The notes under the pieces were generated by a model. The model was given only the letters and a program-made list of their open reading frames with translations. It searched no databases and had not been told where the DNA came from. A DNA stretch of 64,000 bases. It comes from CAVRUD01 sp963849635 (GTDB lineage Bacteria > Chloroflexota > Chloroflexia > Thermomicrobiales > UBA6265). Of the stretch, positions 35,091 through 42,932 are shown piece after piece; position 1 is the stretch's first letter, and each line of letters opens with the position of its first letter. Location of the stretch: the NCBI GenBank assembly GCA_963849635.1, contig CAWKIA010000002.1:41735-105734 (forward strand), written 5' to 3'. The position numbers were made by a program, and so were the translations under genes.

Positions 35091-36455
35091 ATGACGAACA
35101 CGGATGGCCGCAGGTTCTCGACCCGCTGGCGCGTCGCCGCCTTTGCGGCCCCCGCTCTGGCCGCGCTCGCGGGCAAGCATCCGTCCGAAGTGGCCGCCGC
35201 CGACCGCGAGGTCACCTTCGCCTTCTGGGGAGACCCCGCCGAGGAGCGCGCCTACGAGCGCCTGATCGAGGCCTTTCAGGAGGCCAATCCCGACGTCAGT
35301 GTGCGTACGCTCTACACGCCCGGCCAGGCTGACTACCGGACCCAGATCGCCACCGATTTCGCCGCCGGTGATCCGCCCGATGTCTTCCTGATCAACTATC
35401 GCCACCTGGGCCAGTTCGCCGCGCGCGGCGCCCTGGAGCCGCTGGCCGATCGGCTTGCGGCGAGCTCCATCCTCCAGGAGGACGATTTCTACCCGGCCGC
35501 CCTCGATGCCTTCCGCTACCGGGGCGAAGCGCTCTACGGTATCCCACAGAACGCCGCCAGTGTGGTGGTCTACTACAACCAGGATCGGTTCGATCAGGCG
35601 GGTGTGCCCCGACCACAGTCCGGGTGGACCTGGGACGACTTCACCGCCGCCGCCGCCGCCCTGACCATCGACACCGATGGCGATGGCGCTCCCAATCTGC
35701 ACGGTATCGGGGTCGAGCCTTCGTTCATCCGCTACATGCCCTTCATCTGGATGAACGGCGGCGACATCGTCGATGACCTGAATTCACCCACCAATTTGAC
35801 GCTCGACACCCCCGAGGCGCTCGAAGCGATCAGATGGTTCGTCGGCCTGGGCATCACCGAGCACGACGTCGTCCCCACCGAGGCGGAGACGCTCTCTGAG
35901 GATGACGAGACCCGGTTCATGCGGGGATCGTTGGCGATGCTCCTCCAGAGCCGCCGGGTCGTTCCGACCTTCAGGGAAGGCATCCGCGATTTTGCCTGGG
36001 ATGTCGCCCCATTGCCGGTGCGCTCCGCTGGATCGGAGTCCGCCAACCTGCTCCACAGCGATGCGTTCTGCCTGACCACTGGAGCGCGTGATACGGACGC
36101 CGCATGGCGCTTCCTTGAGTTCTCGGTCGGGCCGGTCGGGCAGGAGATTCTGGCCAAGACCGGCCGGATCGTGCCCTCCCTGCGCAGTGTGGCCGAGTCG
36201 GACGCGTTCCTGGGCACCGGGCTGGACAAGCTGGGCAACCTGGATGTCGCGATGCCAGCCAGCGGCCAGGTCTACCTGGATGCGATCTCCGGGGTGCGCC
36301 GCGCCCCCAACCTGACGACCTGGCCTGAGGTCGAGGACGCCTTCCGCGTCGCCTTCCGACGGGCCTTCTACGTCGAGTTGGACATCCCGGCCGCTCTGGA
36401 GGTCGTCGCCTTCCGCGCCGAAGATGCTTTCCGGCGCGCCCAGGATGAGGGGTAG
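35091..36455 (+). CDS. Sugar ABC transporter solute-binding protein
   Basis: A 454-aa family 1 binding protein, intact. ATG 35091 follows GAAGGAGAG. The leader is MTNTDGRRFSTRWRVAAFAA with an AALAGKHPSEVAAA cleavage region. The mature part starts REVTFAFWGDPAEERAYERL and contains TDFAAGDPPDVFLINYRHLG, then SGWTWDDFTAAAAALTIDTD and LAMLLQSRRVVPTF. It is closely related to the protein at 26317, so the two may serve one permease pair or different sugars. Confidence 0.85.
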   Translation: MTNTDGRRFSTRWRVAAFAAPALAALAGKHPSEVAAADREVTFAFWGDPAEERAYERLIEAFQEANPDVSVRTLYTPGQADYRTQIATDFAAGDPPDVFLINYRHLGQFAARGALEPLADRLAASSILQEDDFYPAALDAFRYRGEALYGIPQNAASVVVYYNQDRFDQAGVPRPQSGWTWDDFTAAAAALTIDTDGDGAPNLHGIGVEPSFIRYMPFIWMNGGDIVDDLNSPTNLTLDTPEALEAIRWFVGLGITEHDVVPTEAETLSEDDETRFMRGSLAMLLQSRRVVPTFREGIRDFAWDVAPLPVRSAGSESANLLHSDAFCLTTGARDTDAAWRFLEFSVGPVGQEILAKTGRIVPSLRSVAESDAFLGTGLDKLGNLDVAMPASGQVYLDAISGVRRAPNLTTWPEVEDAFRVAFRRAFYVELDIPAALEVVAFRAEDAFRRAQDEG

Positions 36456-36486
36456 GCGCTTCCTTTAGCCGGCGATGTAAACCAGG

Positions 36487-36510
36487 GGCAGGCGCGCACG
36501 CGCGCCTGCC
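36487..36510 (+). terminator. Hairpin terminator after binding protein
   Basis: A perfect 11-bp stem (GGCAGGCGCGC and its complement) with a 2-nt centre (AC), 32 bp after the stop. Confidence 0.65.
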
Positions 36511-36653
36511 AGTGTTGACGTGCTAGCCCATCTAGGGGATGCACGGGAGATCGTCGTCGGTACTAGACTGCAAAGCGTTCGACTGATTGCCTCTACCGTC
36601 CACGCCGGTTGCCTACTCGTCATGCAGGTCCGGTTTTCCAGGGCGGCGATCCT

Positions 36654-39389
36654 ATGGATGGTCCTCGTTCTCCTGTTGCCCAACGGCCTCCGGTACCGGT
36701 GCCGCTGACTCCCCTCATCGGTCGCCGGGAAGAGGCCGCGGCTGCAAAGGCACTGCTTCAGCGCCATGACGTGCGGCTTCTCACGATCACCGGTCCGGGC
36801 GGTGTCGGGAAGACCCGGCTTGCCCTCCAGCTCGCGAATGACCTGGAAGGGTTCTTCCCGGACGGCGCGGTGTTCGTCAACCTTGCCGCAATCGCCGATC
36901 CGGCGGAGGTGCTCTCCGCCGTTGCGCAGCGGCTGGGCGTGCAAGATCTCGGTGATAGCCCGTTCGCGGAGCGTCTTGCCCTGCACCTGACGGATCGGCG
37001 TCTGCTCCTGATCCTGGACAACTTCGAGCAGGTCGTGACCGCTGCCCCGCACTTGACCCGCCTCCTTGGGGCCTGTCCGGCGATGAAGGCGCTGGTCACC
37101 AGCAGGGAGGTGCTGCACGTCGCGAGTGAGCACGCATTTCCGCTGTTGCCGCTCGCGGTTCCACCTCAGGTGGCGGTGACGGCACCTGCCGTCGAACACT
37201 ACGAGGCGGTTCGGCTCCTGCTGGCCCGTGCGGAAGCGGCCAATCCGTCGTTTGCCCTTACCGAGTCGAACGCCGGGGAGATCGCGGCGTTGGTCCGTCG
37301 TCTCGACGGGTTGCCGTTGGCGATCGAGTTGGCGGCGGCACGCCTCCGCCTATTTCCCCCGGACGCCCTGCTCGCTGGCCTGGAGCAACGCTTGCCGCTC
37401 CTGACCGGCGGACCGCGAGACGCCCCAGACCGCCACCGAACCATGCGCGATGCCATCGCCTGGAGCTACGACCTGCTGCCCGAGGAGGAGCGCTGTCTCT
37501 TCCGCCGCCTGGCCGTCTTTGCCGGTGGGTTTCCGCTCGATGCGGTCGAGTTTGCAGGGGAAGGAGCAGCCTTTGAGACTGTCGTCGCCCTGACGGAGAA
37601 AGGCCTCATCGTCGCGCTGACCCCGTCCGGCGGTGCATCGCTGCGTTTCGAGATGTTGGAGACGATTCGGGAGTTCGGTCTGGAGCAGTTGTCGGATCAG
37701 GGGGAGGAGATCGCGGCGCGACGGCGGCATGCCGAGTGGTGCCTGGAACTAGCCAAAGCCGCTGAGCACGGGCTGAGCGGTCCGGATCAGTCGGCCTGGC
37801 TCGTCCGGCTCGGGGCGGACTCCGCCAACCTGCGGGCGGCCCTGGAGTGGAGCATCGCGGCCGGAGAGGTAGCCCTCGGCCTGCGACTGGCCGGGGCGAT
37901 CGGGCGTTTCTGGCTGAGCCATGTCCATCTGCACGAGGGGCGTCACTGGCTTGAGCGTCTGCTGACCCTTGCGGAGATGGTGGAGGAGCCAGTCCCGGAG
38001 GAGATTCGGGCGGAGGCGCTGGCCACAGCCGGACGATTGGTGCAGGTCCTCTCCGCGTCCGACTCCGCCCCGGCCTCGACGTGGTTCGAGGCCGCGATGA
38101 CGCTTTACCGTCGCTTTGGGCGGACCGATGCTCTGCCGCGCCTGCTCATTAATCGCGGCCAGATGACCCGGCACGTTGGCGACTACGCTCAGGCCCGCGC
38201 CCATTTCGAAGAGTGTGTTGCCCTCTACCGTGATCTCGGCGACCCCGGTGGCCTTGGCGTGGCGCTCTACCTCCTCGCGTCCATTGCGCGGCAACAGGGC
38301 GATTTCGAGCACGCCATGGCGCTGGCGGATGAGTCGCTGGAATTGACCCAGGCGATCGGTGACCGGCCCGCCATGGCGCTGGCGCTGCTGTGCAAGGGGG
38401 ACGTCGCGCGCGATCGCGGCGACGCCGCGGCCGTTCTCGCCCCGTGCCAGGCAAGTTTGGATCTCTGTCGTGCCCTCGGCGACCACTTCGGCACCGGGTT
38501 CTCGCTCTTCAACCTGGGGATGGCGGCCCTGTGGGACGGGGCACCGGACCGTGCCCGGTCGCTCTGCGAACAGGCGCTTGCCGAGTTCCAAGCCATTGAC
38601 AATGGGCCGTCGATGGCTGAGGCCCGGGCTGGTCTCGCACTGGTCGACCGGACGGAGGGCCGAATGGCAGCGGCGCGCACCGGGTACCTTGAAGCCCTGG
38701 CGGAGATCGAGCGGGCCGGGCCGGTCTGGTTGGTTGCTCCTTGCTTGGAAGGCCTCGCGGCCGTGGATGCCGTTCTGGGAAGCTCCGAACGCGCTGCCCG
38801 GCTGGCCGCCGCCGCCTCGTCCCTCCGCGAGACCATCGGCGTGCCCATTCCGCCAGCAGAGCGGGAAGCTGCTGAGGGAACGGTTGTTTCGATTCGCCGT
38901 GCACTCGGCGAGGATGCGTTCACGTCGGCGTGGGCCGCCGGTCGTGCCTTGACCACTGAGCAGGCGGTGGTCGAGGCGCTAGCGGAGCCGGCCGTCTCGG
39001 CGGCAAGCCCGCGCCGGTCGCCGAATGGGCAGGACGGAATCGACCTGACGCCGCGCGAGCTGGAGGTCCTGCGGCTGCTGGCTGCCGGGCTCAGCAACCA
39101 GGCGATCGCCGAAGCGCTCTTCATCGGCCGCGGCACGGTCAAGTGGCACGTCGCGAGCATCCTCGCCAAGCTGCGAGCTGGAATCGCGCGCCGCGGCCGG
39201 CGCCTATGCCCACGGCGCCACGGCCTCGACACCGCCCTCCCGTCCTTCGAAGACCTCCCGCGCCCCTCCCATAAGGGAGGGTCGGATCTCCGAGCATCCC
39301 AATACGATCCTCCCGATTGGCAGGCGCGGTCCGCACCACGGGACGCGGATGATGTCGCCCATGCCAGTCATGCCAGTCCTGCCGGCTGA
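36654..39389 (+). CDS. AfsR-like ATPase regulator with LuxR helix-turn-helix
   Basis: About 911 aa. ATG 36654 gives MDGPRSPVAQRPPVPVPLTP, then LIGRREE and the Walker A TGPGGVGKTRLALQLANDLE. LLLILDNFEQV is Walker B and DGLPLAIELAAARLRLFPPD the winged-helix region of this NB-ARC-like ATPase. A TPR region follows (about residues 430-760). The LuxR-type DNA-binding domain is LTPRELEVLRLLAAGLSNQA, then FIGRGTVKWHVASILAKL. After about 39178 the frame is lost; another frame gives ESRAAAGAYAH, the usual end, so the last residues shown are wrong. It precedes the Cys-rich cluster and may control it. Confidence 0.8.
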   Translation: MDGPRSPVAQRPPVPVPLTPLIGRREEAAAAKALLQRHDVRLLTITGPGGVGKTRLALQLANDLEGFFPDGAVFVNLAAIADPAEVLSAVAQRLGVQDLGDSPFAERLALHLTDRRLLLILDNFEQVVTAAPHLTRLLGACPAMKALVTSREVLHVASEHAFPLLPLAVPPQVAVTAPAVEHYEAVRLLLARAEAANPSFALTESNAGEIAALVRRLDGLPLAIELAAARLRLFPPDALLAGLEQRLPLLTGGPRDAPDRHRTMRDAIAWSYDLLPEEERCLFRRLAVFAGGFPLDAVEFAGEGAAFETVVALTEKGLIVALTPSGGASLRFEMLETIREFGLEQLSDQGEEIAARRRHAEWCLELAKAAEHGLSGPDQSAWLVRLGADSANLRAALEWSIAAGEVALGLRLAGAIGRFWLSHVHLHEGRHWLERLLTLAEMVEEPVPEEIRAEALATAGRLVQVLSASDSAPASTWFEAAMTLYRRFGRTDALPRLLINRGQMTRHVGDYAQARAHFEECVALYRDLGDPGGLGVALYLLASIARQQGDFEHAMALADESLELTQAIGDRPAMALALLCKGDVARDRGDAAAVLAPCQASLDLCRALGDHFGTGFSLFNLGMAALWDGAPDRARSLCEQALAEFQAIDNGPSMAEARAGLALVDRTEGRMAAARTGYLEALAEIERAGPVWLVAPCLEGLAAVDAVLGSSERAARLAAAASSLRETIGVPIPPAEREAAEGTVVSIRRALGEDAFTSAWAAGRALTTEQAVVEALAEPAVSAASPRRSPNGQDGIDLTPRELEVLRLLAAGLSNQAIAEALFIGRGTVKWHVASILAKLRAGIARRGRRLCPRRHGLDTALPSFEDLPRPSHKGGSDLRASQYDPPDWQARSAPRDADDVAHASHASPAG

Positions 39390-39421
39390 GCGGGGAGCCG
39401 GTCCACGGATCGGAGTTCGAG

Positions 39422-39709
39422 GTGAACGCCGCCATCCTGCGCGATCGCGTGGCCGATCCGGTCCGACAGGCAGAACTGGTCGGGCGGCTGAACACCGGGC
39501 TCGCGCCGCTCTTGCGGTATGCGCCCGGCAGCATCGTCTGCTACGTCCTGGCGGTCGACGGGGGCGCGGTCGCGTCGATCGGGCTCTTCGCCGATCGGCC
39601 GGCGGCGGAGGCCGGGGCGGCGCTGGCGGCGGCCTGGATCCAATCCGAGGTCGGGGCGTTGATCGACGGCGCGCCGGAGATCTCGATCGGGTCCGTCACG
39701 GTCCATTGA
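39422..39709 (+). CDS. Small ABM-like alpha/beta-barrel protein
   Basis: A 95-aa protein starting at GTG 39422 (GGAGTTCGAG upstream). RQAELVGRLNTGLAPLLRYA, then GSIVCYVLAVDGGAVASIGL and FADRPAAEAGAALAAAWIQS follow the strand-helix-strand pattern of dimeric antibiotic-monooxygenase-like domains. No catalytic residue is visible. It sits between the regulator and the Cys-rich genes on the same strand. Function unknown. Confidence 0.6.
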   Translation: MNAAILRDRVADPVRQAELVGRLNTGLAPLLRYAPGSIVCYVLAVDGGAVASIGLFADRPAAEAGAALAAAWIQSEVGALIDGAPEISIGSVTVH

Positions 39710-39751
39710 GGACACCCGCGTGTGGAGCAATCGAACCAGACAGGAGGCACC

Positions 39752-40600
39752 ATGGACGCTGCCGATGTTGACACCCGTGCGCCCGTGCCCGGCGGCCGCT
39801 TGACCCGCCGGGCCGCCGTCGCGGCGGGCGGGGCCGGCCTCGCAAGCGCTGCCCTCGGCGTCGCTGGCCTCGGCCGCCTGGGCGTTGCCCAGGAGGGCAA
39901 CCGGGTCAGCCCTGGCGAACTGGCCGATGGCGACCGCAAGGAGTTCCTCTTCGTCCAGACCTTCCACGGCGGCTCGTTGACGCCCAAGGAGGGCGAAGCG
40001 GACGTCTATGTGCTTACCCTGACCGGCCACGCCGCCCAGACCGTCTACTTCTCCGACCGGCCCGAGCGGATCGTCGGAACGGTCGCGACGCCCCAGTTCC
40101 TCGATCGGCTCGGCTTTACCTCGGCCGATCCCCCCAATGCCGCGCTGGTGGCCGAGGCGGAGGCCGGCGAAGGCATCATCGTGCTGGAGCTGACCGCCCC
40201 GGTGCTCAGCGAGACGTTTGGCCCGGATGGCGCCCTGACCCTGACCTACGAGGCGCGGGTGCTGGCCGGGTACGCCGAGGAGGGGTTGGCCCACCTGGCG
40301 GCCCAGCAGGAGGCCGCCGAATTTCCAGGCAGCTTCGGCCCGGCCAGCCTCTTCATCGACGACTGTGCCGACGGGACGGTCACCTGCTGCCAGCCGTTCT
40401 GCAACGAGGCCCTCGAGTGCAACTGCGCCGAACAGATCGGCACGATCGGACCGATTGGGTATTGCTGGAACTGGACCGATCTGTCGTGCGAGCCGTGCGG
40501 TCACGCCGACCGGAGCTACTGGTCGACGCAGTGCGACCAGCAGTTTTCCGGCTGCGACGGGCAGTGCCTGGCGTTTGGGGTGACGTGGGAAGACTCGTAG
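39752..40600 (+). CDS. Tat-exported Cys-rich protein, member 1
   Basis: A 282-aa protein of no recognised family. ATG 39752 follows AGGAGGCACC. GRLTRRAAVAAGGAGLASAA is a twin-arginine leader. The middle domain reads FLFVQTFHGGSLTPKEGEAD, then VYVLTLTGHAAQTVYFSDRP and SFGPASLFIDDC. The C-terminal 60 residues hold about ten cysteines in a pattern ending CEPCGHADRSYWSTQCDQQF, then SGCDGQC. The next gene repeats the whole layout. A disulfide-stabilised extracellular protein is inferred; activity unknown. Confidence 0.75.
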   Translation: MDAADVDTRAPVPGGRLTRRAAVAAGGAGLASAALGVAGLGRLGVAQEGNRVSPGELADGDRKEFLFVQTFHGGSLTPKEGEADVYVLTLTGHAAQTVYFSDRPERIVGTVATPQFLDRLGFTSADPPNAALVAEAEAGEGIIVLELTAPVLSETFGPDGALTLTYEARVLAGYAEEGLAHLAAQQEAAEFPGSFGPASLFIDDCADGTVTCCQPFCNEALECNCAEQIGTIGPIGYCWNWTDLSCEPCGHADRSYWSTQCDQQFSGCDGQCLAFGVTWEDS

Positions 40601-40674
40601 GACCGTACCGCACCGCGCAGGTTGGTGAGGGGTGCGGCTCAGGCGTGTGGCCGAACGTAAAGGATATGACCGCG

Positions 40675-41460
40675 ATGGACAATCGTCGCTTCGATGCGCT
40701 GTCCAAGCGTCTCGTCGATCGCCGCTCGTGGCGGAGCCTCCTGAGGCAGGGCGGGGCAGCCGAGTCCGCCCTGCAGGAGGGGACGCCGCCGCCCGTCGAC
40801 GGCGAGTCGACGGGCCACGAGTTCCTCTTCGTCCAGAGCTTCGCGTCTGGGGCGTGGGCGCCAAAGCCCGGCGAGGATGGCGTCTACCTTCTCACGCTGA
40901 CCGGTCACACGGACCAGACGGTCTACTTCTCCGACCGGCCGGAGCGGATCACCGGCGTCGTGCCGACGGAGCGCTTCCTCGAGGCGCTTGGGTTCACACC
41001 AACCAATCCGCCGAACGCCGCCGTCGTCGCCCAGACGGGGGAGGGCGAGGACGTCCTGGTCGTTGAGCTTTTCAATCCGGTCTACCAGGAGTCTGGTCCC
41101 GATGGGTCGATCACGCTGGTCTACGAGGCCCGCGTTCTGGCGGACTTCGGTGAGACCGGATTGGCGTCCTTCGCCGGTCGGGCGGCGGACGGCTCCTTGC
41201 CGGCGTCGTTCGGGGAGGCCAGCCTGTTCATCGACGATTGCCCCGACGCCCAGGTCAACTGCATCGACAACGATTCGGGCGATTCGGTCGGCCACATCGG
41301 TCCGGTCGGCCACTGCTACCAATGGGGTCACGCCTGCTGCCAACCCTGCGGCGATGGCAGCCAGTCCCACTGGTCGGATCAGTGCAACCAGCAGTTCGCC
41401 AGCTGCAACGGCAACTGCGTGGCCAGCGACGACGCCGTGTTTTTCTACTGCTGGGATTGA
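40675..41460 (+). CDS. Cys-rich secreted-type protein, member 2
   Basis: A 261-aa paralogue of member 1. ATG 40675 (MDNRRFDALSKRLVDRRSWR) is preferred, with AAAGGA upstream. The hydrophobic part of the leader is largely missing (RSLLRQGGAAESALQEG), so export is less certain. The core matches: EFLFVQSFASGAWAPKPGED, VYLLTLTGHTDQTVYFSDRP, SFGEASLFIDDC. The tail ends CQPCGDGSQSHWSDQCNQQF, then ASCNGNC. The identical Cys spacing in both tails implies a conserved fold. Confidence 0.75.
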   Translation: MDNRRFDALSKRLVDRRSWRSLLRQGGAAESALQEGTPPPVDGESTGHEFLFVQSFASGAWAPKPGEDGVYLLTLTGHTDQTVYFSDRPERITGVVPTERFLEALGFTPTNPPNAAVVAQTGEGEDVLVVELFNPVYQESGPDGSITLVYEARVLADFGETGLASFAGRAADGSLPASFGEASLFIDDCPDAQVNCIDNDSGDSVGHIGPVGHCYQWGHACCQPCGDGSQSHWSDQCNQQFASCNGNCVASDDAVFFYCWD

Positions 41461-41516
41461 GGGGATCGCAGGTCGCGATGCCGCGATCGCTCGCTACGGT
41501 TCTTGGAGGTGAGGTC

Positions 41517-42248
41517 ATGGACGACACGCGGTTCGATCGGTTTGTACGGGTCTTCTCGGCGGGGACGTCCCGGCGAGGGGTGTTGCGGTCCCTGGCGGCG
41601 GGCGCGCTGGGTGCTGGGGCGATGGCGAGCGGTGTGAGCGGCACGCTGGCGACGCGGCTGCAGGGGCTGGACCCGGACGAGCAGGCGGTGGTCATCTACG
41701 AGGGGTTGGCGGAGGTTGCCGACCAGCACACCGGCTCGTGCGCCGAACTCGGAACGGCGGTCCAAGCGTACCTGGATACGAACGCGGAGCGCTTGCGGCA
41801 GGTCGATACAGATCTCGATCCGGGCGACCAGGCGGCGCGGATGGCGGCGGCGAAGCGGTACGGGGACCGGATGGAGGCGGCAACGGCGACCATCCACTTC
41901 TCCCGGATCCGGTGCGCGTATCGGGCAGGATCCTCCGGAGAAGGGTTGTCGGGGGATTGCGCGGATGCAGCGACGCCGGTCGCGGCCTACATGCCCAACA
42001 CCCACCGGGCGCTCGTCGCGCGCAAGGCCGTTCTGCAGGACAGTTGCAACTGCGCGGGCGAGTGTCCGATGGGCGCGGGGTGGTGCACAGTCTCCGTGGC
42101 CGAGTGCATCCTCGGAGGATCCCCGTGCGAGTGTTGCTGGACCAGCTACTGCGGATCCTACGATCACTGCATGCTGGATTGTCAGTCCAACGAGTGCTGC
42201 ACGGGCGAGCAAACGTGCGCCACCCCGGACGGGCCGCCGTCGGCGTGA
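41517..42248 (+). CDS. Tat-exported Cys-rich helical protein, member 3
   Basis: A 243-aa secreted protein. ATG 41517 follows GGAGGTGAGG. MDDTRFDRFVRVFSAGTSRR begins a Tat leader similar in style to member 2. The middle is helical (AELGTAVQAYLDTNAERLRQ; AARMAAAKRYGDRMEAATAT). The last 80 residues carry about 15 cysteines (CNCAGECPMGAGWC; CECCWTSYCGSYDHCMLDCQ; NECCTGEQTC). The sequence is not homologous to members 1 and 2 outside the leader. Role unknown. Confidence 0.7.
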   Translation: MDDTRFDRFVRVFSAGTSRRGVLRSLAAGALGAGAMASGVSGTLATRLQGLDPDEQAVVIYEGLAEVADQHTGSCAELGTAVQAYLDTNAERLRQVDTDLDPGDQAARMAAAKRYGDRMEAATATIHFSRIRCAYRAGSSGEGLSGDCADAATPVAAYMPNTHRALVARKAVLQDSCNCAGECPMGAGWCTVSVAECILGGSPCECCWTSYCGSYDHCMLDCQSNECCTGEQTCATPDGPPSA

Positions 42249-42286
42249 GGTGACCAGCGGCCGACGCACACGGGTGGTTCGATCGC

Positions 42287-42316
42287 AAGCGACCGGCAAG
42301 ATTGCCGGTCGCTTGT
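42287..42316 (+). terminator. Hairpin terminator after Cys-rich cluster
   Basis: A perfect 14-bp stem (CAAGCGACCGGCAA and its complement) around GA, then TCTTGTCC. It is 38 bp after the stop at 42248 and ends the cluster. Confidence 0.7.
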
Positions 42317-42542
42317 CTTGTCCTGGCCCATCCAGTGACCCGGGTACGTAGGGTCTCATCGAGATCTGACCGGAAAATAGGGAAATCTCCCAATTGGCCC
42401 ATCCCGGCTTCGGGCGGATCATGGCGAGGCTGGAGGTGTCGTTCGCTCCGGCGGCGTCATTCGGGCGCTCGGACGCGTGGGGTGGCGGGACGGTGTGCAG
42501 GGACTGGCACACGTCCGGCCCGCGTCACACAGGGAATACGCG

Positions 42543-42932
42543 ATGGCACCGGGACGGGTCCTCGACGCGCTGGGGTTGCCCGAGGCGTGGCACTTCTATC
42601 TGCTCAGCATCGGCGCGATGGTTGCGCTGGCCGGGCTGGATTTTATCGGGGCGATCTTCGCCAAGGAATGGTCGGAGCACGGGCATGAGCGGGCCTTCTT
42701 CGCGGGGCTGCTTACCTTCGGGCTGCTGTTCGCGATCTACGCCGCAAGCCTCAAGGTCGCGGAGTTGTCGACCGTCACCTTCGGCTGGGTGGTGCTGCTT
42801 CAAGTAGGCATCCTGATCCTGGAACGGGTGCGCTACGACGTTGATCTGCCACCCGGCAAATGGGCGGCGATCAGCGTGATCCTTCTCCTCCAGGCCTATC
42901 TCATCCTCGCGCCGAACGGTGGCCAGGCATGA
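42543..42932 (+). CDS. Small four-helix membrane protein, SMR/EamA-like
   Basis: A 129-aa protein with four predicted helices: WHFYLLSIGAMVALAGLDFI, RAFFAGLLTFGLLFAIYAAS, TFGWVVLLQVGILILERVRY and WAAISVILLLQAYLIL. The length, four-helix topology and KVAELSTVTFGW...VDLPPGKWAAI segment resemble small multidrug-resistance transporters, though the usual Glu in helix 1 is replaced by Asp. ATG 42543 follows AGGGAA. It overlaps the decarboxylase start by 4 bp (ATGA), so the two are translated together and probably linked in function. Confidence 0.6.
   Translation: MAPGRVLDALGLPEAWHFYLLSIGAMVALAGLDFIGAIFAKEWSEHGHERAFFAGLLTFGLLFAIYAASLKVAELSTVTFGWVVLLQVGILILERVRYDVDLPPGKWAAISVILLLQAYLILAPNGGQA

Noticed and set aside
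42340..42370. Third copy of the TACGTAGG upstream element (GGTACGTAGGGTCTCAT)
   Set aside because: Only TACGTAGG is shared; the flanks do not match the SH3-gene elements.
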